A DNA stretch of 64,000 nucleotides from Sphingomonadales bacterium (GTDB taxonomy: Bacteria > Pseudomonadota > Alphaproteobacteria > SMXS01): contig JALHLV010000005.1 in NCBI GenBank assembly GCA_022844405.1, positions 109,651 to 173,650 on the forward strand, in the 5' to 3' direction. Positions 33,568 through 42,876 of this stretch are shown piece after piece (position 1 is the stretch's first letter; every line of letters begins with the position of its first letter). The notes under the pieces are model-generated. The model was not told where the DNA came from, searched no databases, and was given only the letters and a program-made list of their open reading frames with translations. The translations under genes and the position numbers were made by a program.

Positions 33568-33667
33568 TATGACCCCCAAGGGCGGAGAACCGCGATATCA
33601 TGCCATCTTGCCGCGTGCCTGCCAAAGCGTTCCATGACGTTCGGGCCGGGACCCCCAGGATGCCCCG

Positions 33668-33856
33668 AACAGCAACGAGCACCACGATTTCCCGTCGGCG
33701 CCTTGAAAACACCTGGCAAAAATCCGCGCCGCCGCGCCTGAAATCTACGACAGCCTGTACCACCACACAGCATGGGCCAGGCTGCTGCTTACCATCATCT
33801 TCGACCGCGGCTTCACTCCCTACCGGCGGATCGTCCGCACGAGATCGAAGATCTAG
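33668..33856 (+). pseudogene. C-terminal fragment of a second DES1-like desaturase
   Basis: 63 codons that closely match the end of the desaturase at 31856-32830: the third His box NEHHDFPS, then an in-frame TGA, then IRAAAPEIYDSLYHHTAWAR, LLLTIIFDRGFTPYRRIVR and a stop. The 5' two-thirds are gone and the reading frame is interrupted. The match shows that a desaturase gene was duplicated here and that the secreted-protein gene now lies where part of the copy was. Confidence 0.85.
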
Positions 33857-33865
33857 CCATAAATC

Positions 33866-33886
33866 ATACCCCGATCGGGATATAAT
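33866..33886 (+). promoter_or_regulatory. Palindromic operator overlapping a TATAAT box
   Basis: ATACCCCGATCGGGATAT (33866-33883) is a near-perfect palindrome whose right end runs into TATAAT (33881-33886), a consensus -10 hexamer. A further half site GGGGTAT lies at about 33901. It is 95 bases before the two small Cys-protein genes and could be their repressed promoter. Confidence 0.4.
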
Positions 33887-33980
33887 GAGTTTATGCCACT
33901 TGGGGTATGGTCGGCGTGGAGGCCCCCGCGAAGGAACCGGGCGCGACGAGCAGCCGTTCTTCTGTCATGGGAGAACAGTA

Positions 33981-34193
33981 ATGTTGTTGTCCACCGCTCC
34001 AACCATTCAGACGGCCGTGAGAGTCAACGGTGAGACACACCAATGCATCAAGCGTCTCGGCGACGGATCCGCCGTTCCGGCTTACGTCACGCTATGCGGC
34101 ATTCCAATGCTGCCGCAAGATGTCAAGCGTGGCGGCGCGGTAACCTGTCACAAGTGTCGGAGTGAGGCGGCCCACCATGTCCACCATCGATAA
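33981..34193 (+). CDS. Small Cys-containing protein 1
   Basis: 70-residue protein with GGAGA 9 bases before the ATG. It has Cys at four positions (HQCIKR, VTLCG, TCHKC), the last pair as C-x(2)-C, so a small zinc ribbon is likely. A beta-rich start (IQTAVRVNGETH) precedes it. Overlaps the next gene by 17 bases. Function unknown; probably an element-borne small regulator. Confidence 0.6.
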   Translation: MLLSTAPTIQTAVRVNGETHQCIKRLGDGSAVPAYVTLCGIPMLPQDVKRGGAVTCHKCRSEAAHHVHHR

Positions 34194-34383
34194 ATTCGCC
34201 GGAAAACCGCTCCGCTGGAATGACGGTACAATCGTGCACGCTGTCCAGAGCACCCAGGCCCGCAAAGGCGAGCCTATGCTTTGGACGTTCTGCCAACATG
34301 ACGTTCCTGACGGCGAGGCCGTAGACGAAGATCTGACCGTCACCTGCCCGGCGTGTCTACATGAACTGTCGGTAGAGTTCTAA
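34177..34383 (+). CDS. Small Cys-containing protein 2
   Basis: 68-residue protein starting inside the previous gene. It ends with VTCPACLHELSVEF, a C-x(2)-C knuckle like that of the preceding protein, with another Cys/His pair (TFCQHD) 30 residues before, so a zinc-bound fold is likely. The WNDGTIVHAVQS strand parallels the N-terminus of protein 1. The pair looks like a tandem duplication that diverged. Confidence 0.6.
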   Translation: MSTIDKFAGKPLRWNDGTIVHAVQSTQARKGEPMLWTFCQHDVPDGEAVDEDLTVTCPACLHELSVEF

Positions 34384-34449
34384 ACGGCGGCCGTAACCAC
34401 TCAAGGCCCCCGGTCGAGTGAGCACGACCCGGGAGCGTGTGAGCACCGG

Positions 34450-36285
34450 CTACTCCGGCAGCTTGCGCACGGCGCCCTGCGCGGCGCTGGTCGCGAAGGC
34501 GGCATAGGCCTTGAGCGCCGTCGTCACCTTGCGCTTGCGAACTTCCGCCGGCTTCCATCCGGCCTTGTCCTGCGCCGCCCGGCGGCTCGCCAGCTCGGCC
34601 TCGTCCACCGCCAGGTGGATGGTCCGGCTGGGAATGTCGATCTCGATCCGGTCGCCCTCGCGCACCAGCCCGATCAGCCCGCCGTCCGCCGCTTCCGGCG
34701 ACACATGCCCGATGGACAGCCCCGAGGTGCCGCCCGAGAAGCGCCCGTCGGTGACCAGCGCGCACGCCTTGCCCATGCCCTTCGACTTCAGATAGCTGGT
34801 CGGGTACAGCATCTCCTGCATGCCCGGCCCGCCCCGCGGCCCCTCGTAGCGGATCACCACCACGTCGCCCGCCTTGACCTTGTTAGTCAGGATCGCCTGC
34901 ACCGTCGCGTCCTGGCTCTCGAACACCCGCGCCGGACCCGAGAACTTCAGGATGCTCTCGTCCACGCCAGCGGTCTTCACGATGCAGCCGTCCGGCGCCA
35001 GGTTGCCCTTCAGCACCGCCAGCCCGCCATCCTTCGAGAACGGGTGCTCGGCGCTGCGGATCACCCCCGCCTCCCGGTCCATGTCCAGGTCTTCCCAGCG
35101 CCGCGCCTGGCTGAACGCCACCTGCGTCGGCACGCCGCCCGGCGCCGCCAGGAACAGGTCCTTCACCTTCTGGCTGCTGGTCCGGGTGATGTCCCAGTGA
35201 TCGATGGCATCGCCGATGGTCCTGGTGTGCACCGTCGGCAGCTCGCGGTTGATCAGCCCCGCCCGGTCCAGTTCGCCCAGGATCGCCATGACGCCGCCCG
35301 CCCGGTGGACGTCCTCCATATGCACGTCCGGCTTGGCCGGCGCCGCCTTGCACAGCACCGGCACCTTGCGCGACAGCCGGTCGATGTCCTCCATGGTGAA
35401 GTCCAGCTCGGCCTCGTGCGCCGCCGCCAGGATGTGCAGCACCGTGTTGGTCGATCCGCCCATGGCGATGTCGAGCGCCATGGCGTTCTCGAACGCGCCC
35501 TTCGCCGCGATGGTGCGCGGCAGCGCGGTCTCGTCGTCCTGTTCGTAATAGCGGCGCGCCAGGTCCACCACCAGGCGGCCGGCCTCGAGGAACAGGCCCT
35601 TGCGGTCCGCGTGCGTCGCCAGCGTCGAGCCGTTCCCCGGCAGCGACAGGCCCAGCGCCTCGGTCAGGCAGTTCATCGAGTTGGCGGTGAACATGCCCGA
35701 GCACGAGCCGCAGGTCGGGCACGCCGAGCGTTCGATCTTCTGCAGGTCCTCGTCGCTCACCGCGTCGTCGGCGGCGGCCACCATGGCGTCGACCAGGTCG
35801 ATGGCCTGAACCTTGCCCGCCAGCACCACCTTGCCGGCTTCCATCGGCCCGCCCGACACGAACACGCACGGGATGTTCAGCCGGAGCGCCGCCATCAGCA
35901 TGCCGGGCGTGATCTTGTCGCAGTTCGAGATGCACACCATGGCGTCGGCGCAGTGGGCGTTCACCATGTACTCGACGCTGTCTGCGATCAGCTCCCGCGA
36001 CGGCAGCGAATACAGCATGCCGTCATGGCCCATGGCGATGCCGTCGTCGACCGCGATGGTGTTGAATTCCTTCGCCACGCCGCCCGCCGCCTCGATCTCC
36101 CGCGCGACGAGCTGGCCTAGATCCTTCAGGTGCACATGCCCCGGCACGAACTGGGTGAACGAGTTCACCACCGCGATGATCGGCTTGCCGAAGTCGCTGT
36201 CCTTCATGCCGGTCGCGCGCCACAGGCCGCGCGCCCCTGCCATGTTGCGTCCGTGGGTCGTGGTGCGTGAGCGATAAGCGGGCAT
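34450..36285 (-). CDS. ilvD: Dihydroxy-acid dehydratase
   Basis: 611-residue IlvD, the Fe-S enzyme that converts 2,3-dihydroxy-isovalerate and -methylvalerate to the 2-keto acids in valine and isoleucine synthesis. Full length for the family. Signatures are present: [13 protein letters not shown] with the first cluster Cys, [18 protein letters not shown] with the second and third region, and near the end [18 protein letters not shown] with the catalytic Ser region. Start ATG at 36285 gives the usual [19 protein letters not shown] opening. It is the one evident core-metabolism gene in the window and has no ilv neighbour; it probably marks chromosomal backbone between inserted segments. Confidence 0.97.
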   Translation of the reverse strand: MPAYRSRTTTHGRNMAGARGLWRATGMKDSDFGKPIIAVVNSFTQFVPGHVHLKDLGQLVAREIEAAGGVAKEFNTIAVDDGIAMGHDGMLYSLPSRELIADSVEYMVNAHCADAMVCISNCDKITPGMLMAALRLNIPCVFVSGGPMEAGKVVLAGKVQAIDLVDAMVAAADDAVSDEDLQKIERSACPTCGSCSGMFTANSMNCLTEALGLSLPGNGSTLATHADRKGLFLEAGRLVVDLARRYYEQDDETALPRTIAAKGAFENAMALDIAMGGSTNTVLHILAAAHEAELDFTMEDIDRLSRKVPVLCKAAPAKPDVHMEDVHRAGGVMAILGELDRAGLINRELPTVHTRTIGDAIDHWDITRTSSQKVKDLFLAAPGGVPTQVAFSQARRWEDLDMDREAGVIRSAEHPFSKDGGLAVLKGNLAPDGCIVKTAGVDESILKFSGPARVFESQDATVQAILTNKVKAGDVVVIRYEGPRGGPGMQEMLYPTSYLKSKGMGKACALVTDGRFSGGTSGLSIGHVSPEAADGGLIGLVREGDRIEIDIPSRTIHLAVDEAELASRRAAQDKAGWKPAEVRKRKVTTALKAYAAFATSAAQGAVRKLPE

Positions 36286-36384
36286 AGTCGTTCCAGGCTG
36301 AATTGACTACGGCCTATATGGACCACCCGGTGCGGAATCGAAATATTTTTCCCCGCGCGGCCGTCATACCTCGTTGCTAAACAC

Positions 36385-36756
36385 TCAGTTTATCCGAGCA
36401 CACGGAACATGGATCACGACATCGGCAACCGCGAAACTGTCGATCAGCTCGACGGTCTCCAACAGCTTGCCCCGAAGTCCGATGACAGCCACGGCAGGCA
36501 TGAAGTGGTTTTTCCCTGCTAGCGACAGGACTGCACGGGTGACAGCTTCAGAGTGCCGCATCAATCGCACAAGATGCCGGCCGCTTGGGCCGGAGCTGCC
36601 GTCGAGCCAATTCCTTGCTGATCGCTCGGACGCCCCTGTCCAGGACATCACTGTCTTGATTGCCCGGTGGCTATCTCCGAGCTCTGACCGCAAAGCACGA
36701 GAGATGGCGATTGGGTACGCCGCGTCGGCCACTTGAGAGCGCAACCTTCTTCCCAT
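36385..36756 (-). CDS. Small HTH-like protein divergent from a serine recombinase
   Basis: About 123 residues. The core ALRSELGDSHRAIKTVMSWTGASERSARNWLDG looks like a helix-turn-helix (turn at GASERSARNW), followed by GPSGRHLVRLMRHSEAVTRAVL. I associate this pattern with small proteins adjacent to serine recombinases on alphaproteobacterial elements, perhaps regulators of excision. Start at ATG 36754-36756; the frame is open to 36900, which would overlap the divergent recombinase gene. Confidence 0.6.
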   Translation of the reverse strand: MGRRLRSQVADAAYPIAISRALRSELGDSHRAIKTVMSWTGASERSARNWLDGSSGPSGRHLVRLMRHSEAVTRAVLSLAGKNHFMPAVAVIGLRGKLLETVELIDSFAVADVVIHVPCARIN

Positions 36757-36854
36757 TTCCGGCAATCTCTTCCGGAGGTGATCGCGATAGCCTGCTGGTG
36801 AGGTCTTGTGCTCCAGAATGTTGTCGATGCGATGGCGTCGGCGAAGGCGCTCTG

Positions 36855-38411
36855 ATGGCAACCCGCGCACGTCACAAATCCGCTGGCAACGAGACGGCAA
36901 ATCTCGCCGCGACCTATTTGCGGATGTCCACGGAGCACCAGAGATACTCGACGGAATTCCAGGCTATCGAAATCGCAAAATATGCTCAGACAACCGGGCT
37001 GACGATCATCCGCACCTATGCCGACGAGGCCAAGAGCGGGCTGAACATGAGGGGACGGCCGGGCTTGCGGCGGCTCATCTACGACGTAGGTTCGGGCCGG
37101 GCGCCTTTCGGTGTCATCCTCGTGTACGACGTGAGCAGGTGGGGCCGTTTTCAGGACACCGACGAAAGCGCCCACTATGAATTTCTCTGCCGAACCGCGG
37201 GTATCCGAGTGATCTATTGCGCGGAGCCGTTCAAAGACGATGGCTCGCCTCTGACGCTGCTGGTCAAGAACATCAAGCGGGTGATGGCGGCGGAGTACAG
37301 CCGAGAGCTGTCGGCAAAAGTGTTTGCCGCGAAAAGGCGTCAGGCCTTGCGTGGAGTCCATACGGGCGGCCCGCCGGTGTATGGCCTGAGGCGGGTACTG
37401 GTAAGCGAGGATGGAAAACCAAAGGGACTGCTAAACCAGGGTGAGTACAGAGCGCTCAAATCCGATCGCGTGCATCTCGTGCATGGGCCTTCGGGAGAGG
37501 TCGAAACGGTCCGATGGATATTCACCGCTCTGGTCGAGGATGGGCTGACACAGAGGCAGATCGTCGATGCGTTGAATGAACGAGGTTCGCGACACCCCAG
37601 TGGTCGCCCTTGGGACAAGAGCATGATCTGCAAGCTGCTCGACAATGAGAAATACGCAGGTGTCAGCGTCTGGAACCAGGCATCGTACAAGCTCAAAGGT
37701 CCTCGCGTCGCGAATGCGCGGGAAGACTGGGTACGTGTGCCGGCTGCCGTTGAGCCGATCATATCCGAAGATCTGTTTAGACGTGCGCAAGAGTGCCGGC
37801 GGGAGCGCCGTAATCGAACTGATCCGACTCTGATGCTCGATGGGCTTCGGAACCTGCTACGAGAGCAGGGAGACCTGTCAATCGAGATCATTGATCGATG
37901 TCCAACGATACCGTGCGCCGATACCTATACCCGCGTCTTTGGCGGCCTTCTCAAGGCCTATCGCCTCGTGGGCTATACACCCCGGCGCAATTATAGGACC
38001 CGCGAGGCCGATCTACTCCGGACACGGCGCCAACGCGAACTCCTCCGTAGAATTGCCGAGCGGATCAGGGAGCATGGCGTTACCTGCGAACTGCAATACG
38101 GCATGAGGCGCCTGCGGGTCAGTGGCGAAGTCACCATCATTGCCAAGGTGCTACCGCCGTACGAGGCAACGAGCGGGGCAGTGCTTTGGTACTGTTCCCA
38201 GATACCCAGAGGCGGGGATATCTACGTCATTGCACGAGAATTGCCGGAATCACCAAGCGCCGAGGACTACTTTGTCGTACCGGCGCACAGGATGCCCATG
38301 CCACCGTTCAGAATGGGACGTGAAACGGGACCGATACCCCAGGTTTTCCACGCAACCAGCCTGGACCGGACCGTAGCTCTGCTCACGCGCCAGTCGGTTT
38401 GTGAGGTGTGA
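36855..38411 (+). CDS. Serine recombinase heading a ParB-like operon
   Basis: 518-residue serine recombinase. The resolvase domain has AATYLRMSTEHQRYS with the nucleophilic Ser (about 25) and VYDVSRWGRFQD; the Recombinase domain ends in ICKLLDNEKYAGVSVWN. There is no obvious Cys4 zinc ribbon. Instead the C-terminal 200 residues include an HNH-free helical domain and a beta-rich tail ending near HRMPMPPFRMG. The stop is 1 base before the start of the first ParB-like gene, and the second ParB-like gene overlaps the first, so all three act as one operon. The ATG at 36855 has only a weak ribosome site. Confidence 0.9.
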   Translation: MATRARHKSAGNETANLAATYLRMSTEHQRYSTEFQAIEIAKYAQTTGLTIIRTYADEAKSGLNMRGRPGLRRLIYDVGSGRAPFGVILVYDVSRWGRFQDTDESAHYEFLCRTAGIRVIYCAEPFKDDGSPLTLLVKNIKRVMAAEYSRELSAKVFAAKRRQALRGVHTGGPPVYGLRRVLVSEDGKPKGLLNQGEYRALKSDRVHLVHGPSGEVETVRWIFTALVEDGLTQRQIVDALNERGSRHPSGRPWDKSMICKLLDNEKYAGVSVWNQASYKLKGPRVANAREDWVRVPAAVEPIISEDLFRRAQECRRERRNRTDPTLMLDGLRNLLREQGDLSIEIIDRCPTIPCADTYTRVFGGLLKAYRLVGYTPRRNYRTREADLLRTRRQRELLRRIAERIREHGVTCELQYGMRRLRVSGEVTIIAKVLPPYEATSGAVLWYCSQIPRGGDIYVIARELPESPSAEDYFVVPAHRMPMPPFRMGRETGPIPQVFHATSLDRTVALLTRQSVCEV

Positions 38412-38412
38412 C

Positions 38413-39294
38413 ATGCCGCCGCTGGCCACCGAACTGGTTCCCATCGCAAGGATCAAGATTCCGAACCCTCGCAGCCGCAACCAGCATGTCTTCCAGGAGA
38501 TTGTCGATAGCATCGCAAAGGTGGGACTGAAACGACCGGTCACCGTCTCGCGTCGGGCCAACGGCCGAACTTTTGATCTTGTTTGCGGCCAGGGCCGCAT
38601 CGAGGCATTGCGCGCTCTTGGACAAACCCTGATTCCGGCAATCGTGCTCGACGCACCGGTCAGCGACTGCATGGTGAAGAGCCTGGTTGAGAACGTGGCG
38701 CGACGCAGACATTCGCACATGGAACTATTGGCGGATATCGCTGCCCTGAAGCTGCGCGGCTACGACGTCCAGCAGATCGCGACCAAGACAGGTCTGAGCG
38801 CCGAATACGTTGGCGGCATTGCGAGACTTCTGGAGAACGGTGAACAGCGCCTGGTCAACGGCGTGGAGCGCGGAACCATTCCGCTGACCGTCGCCGTCGA
38901 TATTGCGGCGGCTAAGCGGTCTGACGTGCAAGCCATCCTGCAGAATGCCTACGAGTCCGGTGCGCTTAGAGGCCGCAAACTGATCGCCGCGAAGCGCCTG
39001 GTCGAGAGCAGGCTTCGCAAGGGCAAGTCGTCCACGCCGACTTCGCGCGGCGGCGAGAAGATGACCGTTGCAGGTCTGGTTCGGACCTATGAGCGAGACG
39101 CGGAACGAAAACGCCACCTTATCCGGGAAGTGCACAACAGCGACGAGCAACTGGCAGTCCTGGCCCACATCCTGAAAACGCTCCTTGCCGATCCTGGCTT
39201 CGTGGCTGTCTTGAACTCCGAAGGTCTGTCGTCGCTTCCGAGTTGTCTCGCCGCGCGGATCAAAGCCGAGGTGGACGCCTATGCCAACCAATGA
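38413..39294 (+). CDS. ParB-like DNA-binding protein (first of tandem pair)
   Basis: 293-residue ParB/Spo0J-like protein: ParB-N domain with ELVPIARIKIPNPRSRNQ, IAKVGLKRPVTVSRR, LVCGQGRIEALRALG and SLVENVARRRHSHMELL, then a KorB-like HTH (QIATKTGLSAEYVGGIARLL). The Q-G-R in place of the canonical G-E-R-R/HRR box in this block is typical of plasmid RepB relatives. It probably binds DNA near the recombinase att region. GAGGTG stands before the ATG. Confidence 0.85.
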   Translation: MPPLATELVPIARIKIPNPRSRNQHVFQEIVDSIAKVGLKRPVTVSRRANGRTFDLVCGQGRIEALRALGQTLIPAIVLDAPVSDCMVKSLVENVARRRHSHMELLADIAALKLRGYDVQQIATKTGLSAEYVGGIARLLENGEQRLVNGVERGTIPLTVAVDIAAAKRSDVQAILQNAYESGALRGRKLIAAKRLVESRLRKGKSSTPTSRGGEKMTVAGLVRTYERDAERKRHLIREVHNSDEQLAVLAHILKTLLADPGFVAVLNSEGLSSLPSCLAARIKAEVDAYANQ

Positions 39295-40168
39295 AGGTGT
39301 TGGAGCCGGGTTCCATCCAGAAGGTTTGAGGGTACCCATCCGTGATCTGATTCCGACCAGGAAGGTTTCGTCGCAAGTCTACCAGAGCAGGAAATACGCC
39401 CAGATCGCCGCCTCAATCAGAGAGGTCGGCCTTGTCGAGCCTCCCGTGATTGCTCCGGACGAAGATGGCTCATACCTGATTGTCGATGGTCATATCCGAA
39501 TCAACGTGCTGCGGGAGCTTGGCGAAAGCGAGGTGGAGTGCCTGCTTGCCAAGGACGATGAAGCATTCACGTACAACAAGCGTGTCAACCGGCTGACCCT
39601 GGTCCAAGAGCACCTTATGATCAGGCAGGCCATCAGGCGCGGCGCCTCGGAAGCTAAGATCGCCGCGGCGCTGTCAATGGACCTCACCACGTTACGTCAG
39701 AGGAACCGGCTCCTCGACGGCATATGCCCTGAAGTGGTGGAACTCATCAAGGACGCCAATGCGCCCCGAGCGGTGTTCAGAGTGCTTAAGAGGATGAAGC
39801 CTGTGCGCCAAATCGAGGCCGCCGGACTCATGGTCGATCTCGGCAAATTCTCTGGCCGGTATGCCGAGGCGCTGCTCGCCGCGACGCCAGACGAGCAATT
39901 GGTGTCGCATCGGCGAAAGTACCCTCCACCAGGGAACGGTTTAGCACGCTTGGCGCTGTTGGAAGGTGAGGCACGGAGCCTTGAAGCACAGTATAGGGCC
40001 GTGGAAGAATCATACGGTCAGGTTCAACTCGACCTCGTGGTAGCGAAGGCTTACGCGGCGCGACTTCTGCAGAATGCCGAAGTGTTGCGTTGTATGGCTG
40101 GTTATCACATAGACCTTCTCGCCGGCTTGCAGAGCATCTGCGGCCGGAACGGAGTTGAGCCCAATTGA
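39281..40168 (+). CDS. RepB-like ParB protein (second of tandem pair)
   Basis: 295-residue ParB-family protein with ParB-N motifs VPIRDLIPTRKVSSQVYQSRKY, IREVGLVEPPVIAP, YLIVDGHIRINVLRELG and NRLTLVQEHLMI, an HTH (SEAKIAAALSMDLTTLRQRNRLL) and a C-terminal RepB-type helical region (ARLLQNAEVLRCMAGYHIDLL). It starts 14 bases inside the preceding gene. Two consecutive ParB-like proteins behind a serine recombinase, without ParA, argue for a role in recombination or site recognition and not in partition. Confidence 0.83.
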   Translation: MPTNEGVGAGFHPEGLRVPIRDLIPTRKVSSQVYQSRKYAQIAASIREVGLVEPPVIAPDEDGSYLIVDGHIRINVLRELGESEVECLLAKDDEAFTYNKRVNRLTLVQEHLMIRQAIRRGASEAKIAAALSMDLTTLRQRNRLLDGICPEVVELIKDANAPRAVFRVLKRMKPVRQIEAAGLMVDLGKFSGRYAEALLAATPDEQLVSHRRKYPPPGNGLARLALLEGEARSLEAQYRAVEESYGQVQLDLVVAKAYAARLLQNAEVLRCMAGYHIDLLAGLQSICGRNGVEPN

Positions 40169-40240
40169 TCAACCGACGAACTGACGGGCTTCTAATCGAC
40201 GCGTGGAATGACGTATTGTTGCTGATCGTTGGGGGCGCTT

Positions 40241-40540
40241 GTGAAATCGTTTTGGATGATCGTAACGTATGCTGCCTTATTTGCCTCGCCCGCTTGGCCA
40301 CACGGGGGTGGATTGAACGCCGAGGGCTGCCACAACAATCGAAAGACTGGCGAATATCATTGCCACCGCGGACCGCAGGCAACGCAGCCCAAAGCGATCA
40401 TTCAGCCAGCGTATGACGGTAGCCAGTCATTCCGGAATTGTGCCGCCGCCAGGGCCGCAGGCGCCGCGCCGGTCAGGGCAGGGGATCCAGGATACGGCCG
40501 CCATCTTGATCGCGATGGCGATGGCGTCGGGTGCGAGTAG
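40241..40540 (+). CDS. Secreted excalibur-domain protein
   Basis: 99-residue exported protein. GTG at 40241 with GGGGG upstream gives a signal peptide (MIVTYAALFASPAWPHG). The first mature segment GLNAEGCHNNRKTGEYHCH is the YHCH-type motif that often precedes excalibur domains; the last 40 residues are a complete excalibur repeat (NCAAARAAGAAPV, DPGYGRHLDRDGDGVGCE), a small calcium-binding domain of extracellular nucleases and envelope proteins. A TTG at 40229 is an alternative start. Confidence 0.85.
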   Translation: MKSFWMIVTYAALFASPAWPHGGGLNAEGCHNNRKTGEYHCHRGPQATQPKAIIQPAYDGSQSFRNCAAARAAGAAPVRAGDPGYGRHLDRDGDGVGCE

Positions 40541-40673
40541 GTTCTGCATGCCTGCCCCAAATAACCCAAAGCATGTCTGAGCGATCTGACCAGGTAGCCG
40601 GACAACGCGAGTTGAACCGTTAACAAGCCGCCTTCTTTGCCGTGGGGCCGAGGCCGCATATCTCTGGGAGCGA

Positions 40674-41201
40674 CTAGTGTCCGGGAGATCGGAGGTCTTC
40701 CATTTTGGCGCCCTGATCCAAATATGCGAACAGGTACGGAGGGATTATGTCGAGAGCTCGGTAACGGCTTTGCAATGACCTTGGTAAGGTCTTGAAATCG
40801 CCGATAGTTCCTCGGCAATTTGTGGAACCGCAAGCGCAGGTCATCGCCCAGGGGGTCTCAAAAAGGGTTGTCGAATAATCCCAAGTGATCTCCTCCCCAG
40901 CCACGATGTCCCGGATGGCGACGAGGTGGATGCTGGCGTGCTCGAATTTTAGGCCGGCGTTCGGGTTGCAGGAGTGGTTGATCAAGTCGTCCAGCTCTCC
41001 GGAGGGGCCGAGGTAGAGTTCCCGGCCGATCTGCATGAAATGATCCGAGGCGCCCGGCCTGTCGTCAGGAAGCTGTGAACGGTGTATCCGGGGACCTTTG
41101 AACTCGATGATCGGACACCCGGCCGAGAACGGTGTGACGGCGAACACTGCCTTTCCGAGATGATTGTGGCCAACAGCCAGCTTGCCGGCGGTCGATGGCA
41201 T
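40674..41201 (-). CDS. SET-domain protein (methyltransferase-like) A
   Basis: 175-residue SET-domain protein. Cofactor and substrate motifs of protein-lysine methyltransferases are visible: an opening beta strand GKAVFAVTPFSAGCPI, NHSCNPNAGL (pseudoknot) and GEEITWDYSTT, followed by a post-SET-like Cys cluster CACGSTNCRG. So it should bind S-adenosylmethionine and methylate a lysine, target unknown. The ATG at 41201 follows GAAGG. It is the third gene of a three-gene minus-strand operon with a membrane protein and a second SET protein. Confidence 0.88.
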   Translation of the reverse strand: MPSTAGKLAVGHNHLGKAVFAVTPFSAGCPIIEFKGPRIHRSQLPDDRPGASDHFMQIGRELYLGPSGELDDLINHSCNPNAGLKFEHASIHLVAIRDIVAGEEITWDYSTTLFETPWAMTCACGSTNCRGTIGDFKTLPRSLQSRYRALDIIPPYLFAYLDQGAKMEDLRSPGH

Positions 41202-41209
41202 GGCGGCCT

Positions 41210-41827
41210 TCAGCTCCTGCCTGTGCGGAAGGACCGTATGGAAGCGATCGACCCCACGCCGATGATGAACCAGACGCCCGCATGGCACGCGAGCTCCACA
41301 ACGATGTAGGGAAGTTCGTGAATGCCGCTTCGAAGGGTGGTCAGGATGAGGATAAGTGTCGCCAGGTCACCGAGCGTCCATAGACCCCAGGCCGGGGAAG
41401 CTTCGTGGCGTCGATCGCGCAGTGCGCCGATCCACGTCGGTATGAACCCGATCGGCACCGCGGCGACAATGAGGACATGCGCCCAGAATGCCATCTGGAA
41501 AAACCCCCAAAGGATCAGCGCCAGGATGGATGCGGCAACACAGGTCATTTCGGTCAGGGAGGGGGCAGTCCAGATAGACCGCGCCCATATACTCACCGTG
41601 ACAACGATGCAGCAGGCCGCGGAGATGGCAAACACGGCCGCCTGAGCGACATCGCCGTTCACTGCCTGATAGGTGGAGGCTTCGATACCTGTCGCCGCGC
41701 TCCAGATCAGCCACGACCAGCGATTCGGTTGCACCGACCGTGCCCGCAGGCCAAGCCAGTAAGACGCATAGCCGGCGATATAGCAGGCGGCAGCCGACAC
41801 CAGGAGGATTTGGGAAAGCAACCCCAT
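41210..41827 (-). CDS. Six-helix membrane protein between two SET genes
   Basis: 205-residue inner-membrane protein with about six hydrophobic segments (residues roughly 5-25, 37-53, 60-80, 92-118, 145-165 and 170-192). The NRWSWLIWSA segment at the second helix recalls PQ-loop-like or small integral membrane families, but no clear assignment is possible. It begins 21 bases after the upstream SET gene and ends 8 bases before the downstream one, so the three genes are co-expressed. Whether it is a methylation target or an unrelated partner cannot be told. Confidence 0.7.
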   Translation of the reverse strand: MGLLSQILLVSAAACYIAGYASYWLGLRARSVQPNRWSWLIWSAATGIEASTYQAVNGDVAQAAVFAISAACCIVVTVSIWARSIWTAPSLTEMTCVAASILALILWGFFQMAFWAHVLIVAAVPIGFIPTWIGALRDRRHEASPAWGLWTLGDLATLILILTTLRSGIHELPYIVVELACHAGVWFIIGVGSIASIRSFRTGRS

Positions 41828-41848
41828 GCTATGCCGGCCGCCGCGCCA

Positions 41849-42463
41849 TCAGCCAGCGTCTCCCAGGCCATTGCTGTGTCGAGTGCCGTATGACGTCTGT
41901 TGCTGGCTGCCGCTTTCATGCGGCGTGGAGAGGGCTGGCCGGTCCTGCTGGAAAACCTCCTGAAAGTACGGATTTACATAGGGGAGATAGCGGGCAAACA
42001 CCTCCGGAGGGAGGAACTGTACCGATCGGATCAAGCCTCTGCAGTTCGGCGCAGCGCACCGGCACTCCATCGCCCAGTGCACCTCATCCGTGGTGATGGC
42101 GTAGTCGACCGTCAGCTCGTCGCCTGGTGAGATGTCTCTCAGCGCGACAAATTCTCGCTCTCCTCGAACGCCGAGGTTGGGATCACAGGAATGGTTGACG
42201 AAACCATAGGGCGGGTCCGGATCGAGCCACACGTCTTTCCGGATGCCATAGAAATTGGGATTTGAGCAGGCGTCGGCTTCCGTTCGGCTCGCCCACTCGT
42301 ATTCTGCTCCGGTGACCCTGAAAACGAGCGCGCCCGAACGGTAACACCGCCCTGTGAACAGACCTCGGCCTGTATGGGGAGTATCGGAGACGTAGAAAGC
42401 TACGGACCATTTCGCATCCGTTCCCGACGTTGACCCGATGGCTCCGGCGCTGTGCGAATTCAA
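41849..42463 (-). CDS. SET-domain protein (methyltransferase-like) B
   Basis: 204-residue SET-domain protein. Motifs: TGRGLFTGRCYRSGALVF as the first strand pair, FVNHSCDPNLGV, GDELTVDYAITTDE and a Cys cluster ECRCAAPNCRG. It is only moderately similar to SET protein A encoded two genes downstream, so this is not a very recent duplication. The first codon appears to be a TTG with a weak purine-rich site, so the true start may be slightly downstream. The C-terminal 50 residues are polar and low in complexity. Confidence 0.85.
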   Translation of the reverse strand: MNSHSAGAIGSTSGTDAKWSVAFYVSDTPHTGRGLFTGRCYRSGALVFRVTGAEYEWASRTEADACSNPNFYGIRKDVWLDPDPPYGFVNHSCDPNLGVRGEREFVALRDISPGDELTVDYAITTDEVHWAMECRCAAPNCRGLIRSVQFLPPEVFARYLPYVNPYFQEVFQQDRPALSTPHESGSQQQTSYGTRHSNGLGDAG

Positions 42464-42876
42464 GTCTCGCTATACGGAAAGCCCCGTGACCACGATCTCA
42501 TCGGCCAAATGCGCGGGGCATCTCGGGAGCAGAGGCTGGGCGGCGCGGCATCATCCGCGCTTCCAACATGATGCGACCAACCTGCGCCGTTTACCGAGGT
42601 CGATGCTCTTACCGGAGCGCCATACCTGGCAATCTCGATGGTCGAAAAGCGACCGGGACTCGTTGGCCTCTACCGTCCCCCTGGTTCATGGTTGAACAGA
42701 ATGGCACATTCCGTTCAGTGAGGACCGCTGGGAGGGATTATCGAGATCGAACCTCAGTGGCATTGCCTGATCTTGAGCGACACAAATTGGCTGAGAGGAG
42801 ACGGGTAACTTTCCGCAACGCGCTTCGACGTTCCCCTTTAGCTGGCGGAGGTAATCCTTTAGTTGCCCACTGACGC
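42464..42876. other. Gap at the left edge of the defence island
   Basis: 413 bases without a supported gene. It contains the palindromic site at 42693-42717. Short frames on both strands show no family resemblance. The minus frame ending at the site is Arg/Gln rich and probably not translated. Confidence 0.5.
42693..42717 (+). repeat. Left 25-base palindromic boundary site
   Basis: TGAACAGAATG-GCA-CATTCCGTTCA: 11-base arms, one mismatch, 3-base centre. The first 18 bases (TGAACAGAATGGCACATT) are identical to the reverse complement of the site at 54717-54741. Confidence 0.75.

Noticed and set aside
34615..36120. 501-codon open frame on the plus strand
   Set aside because: Antisense to ilvD; composition is a codon-bias artefact.
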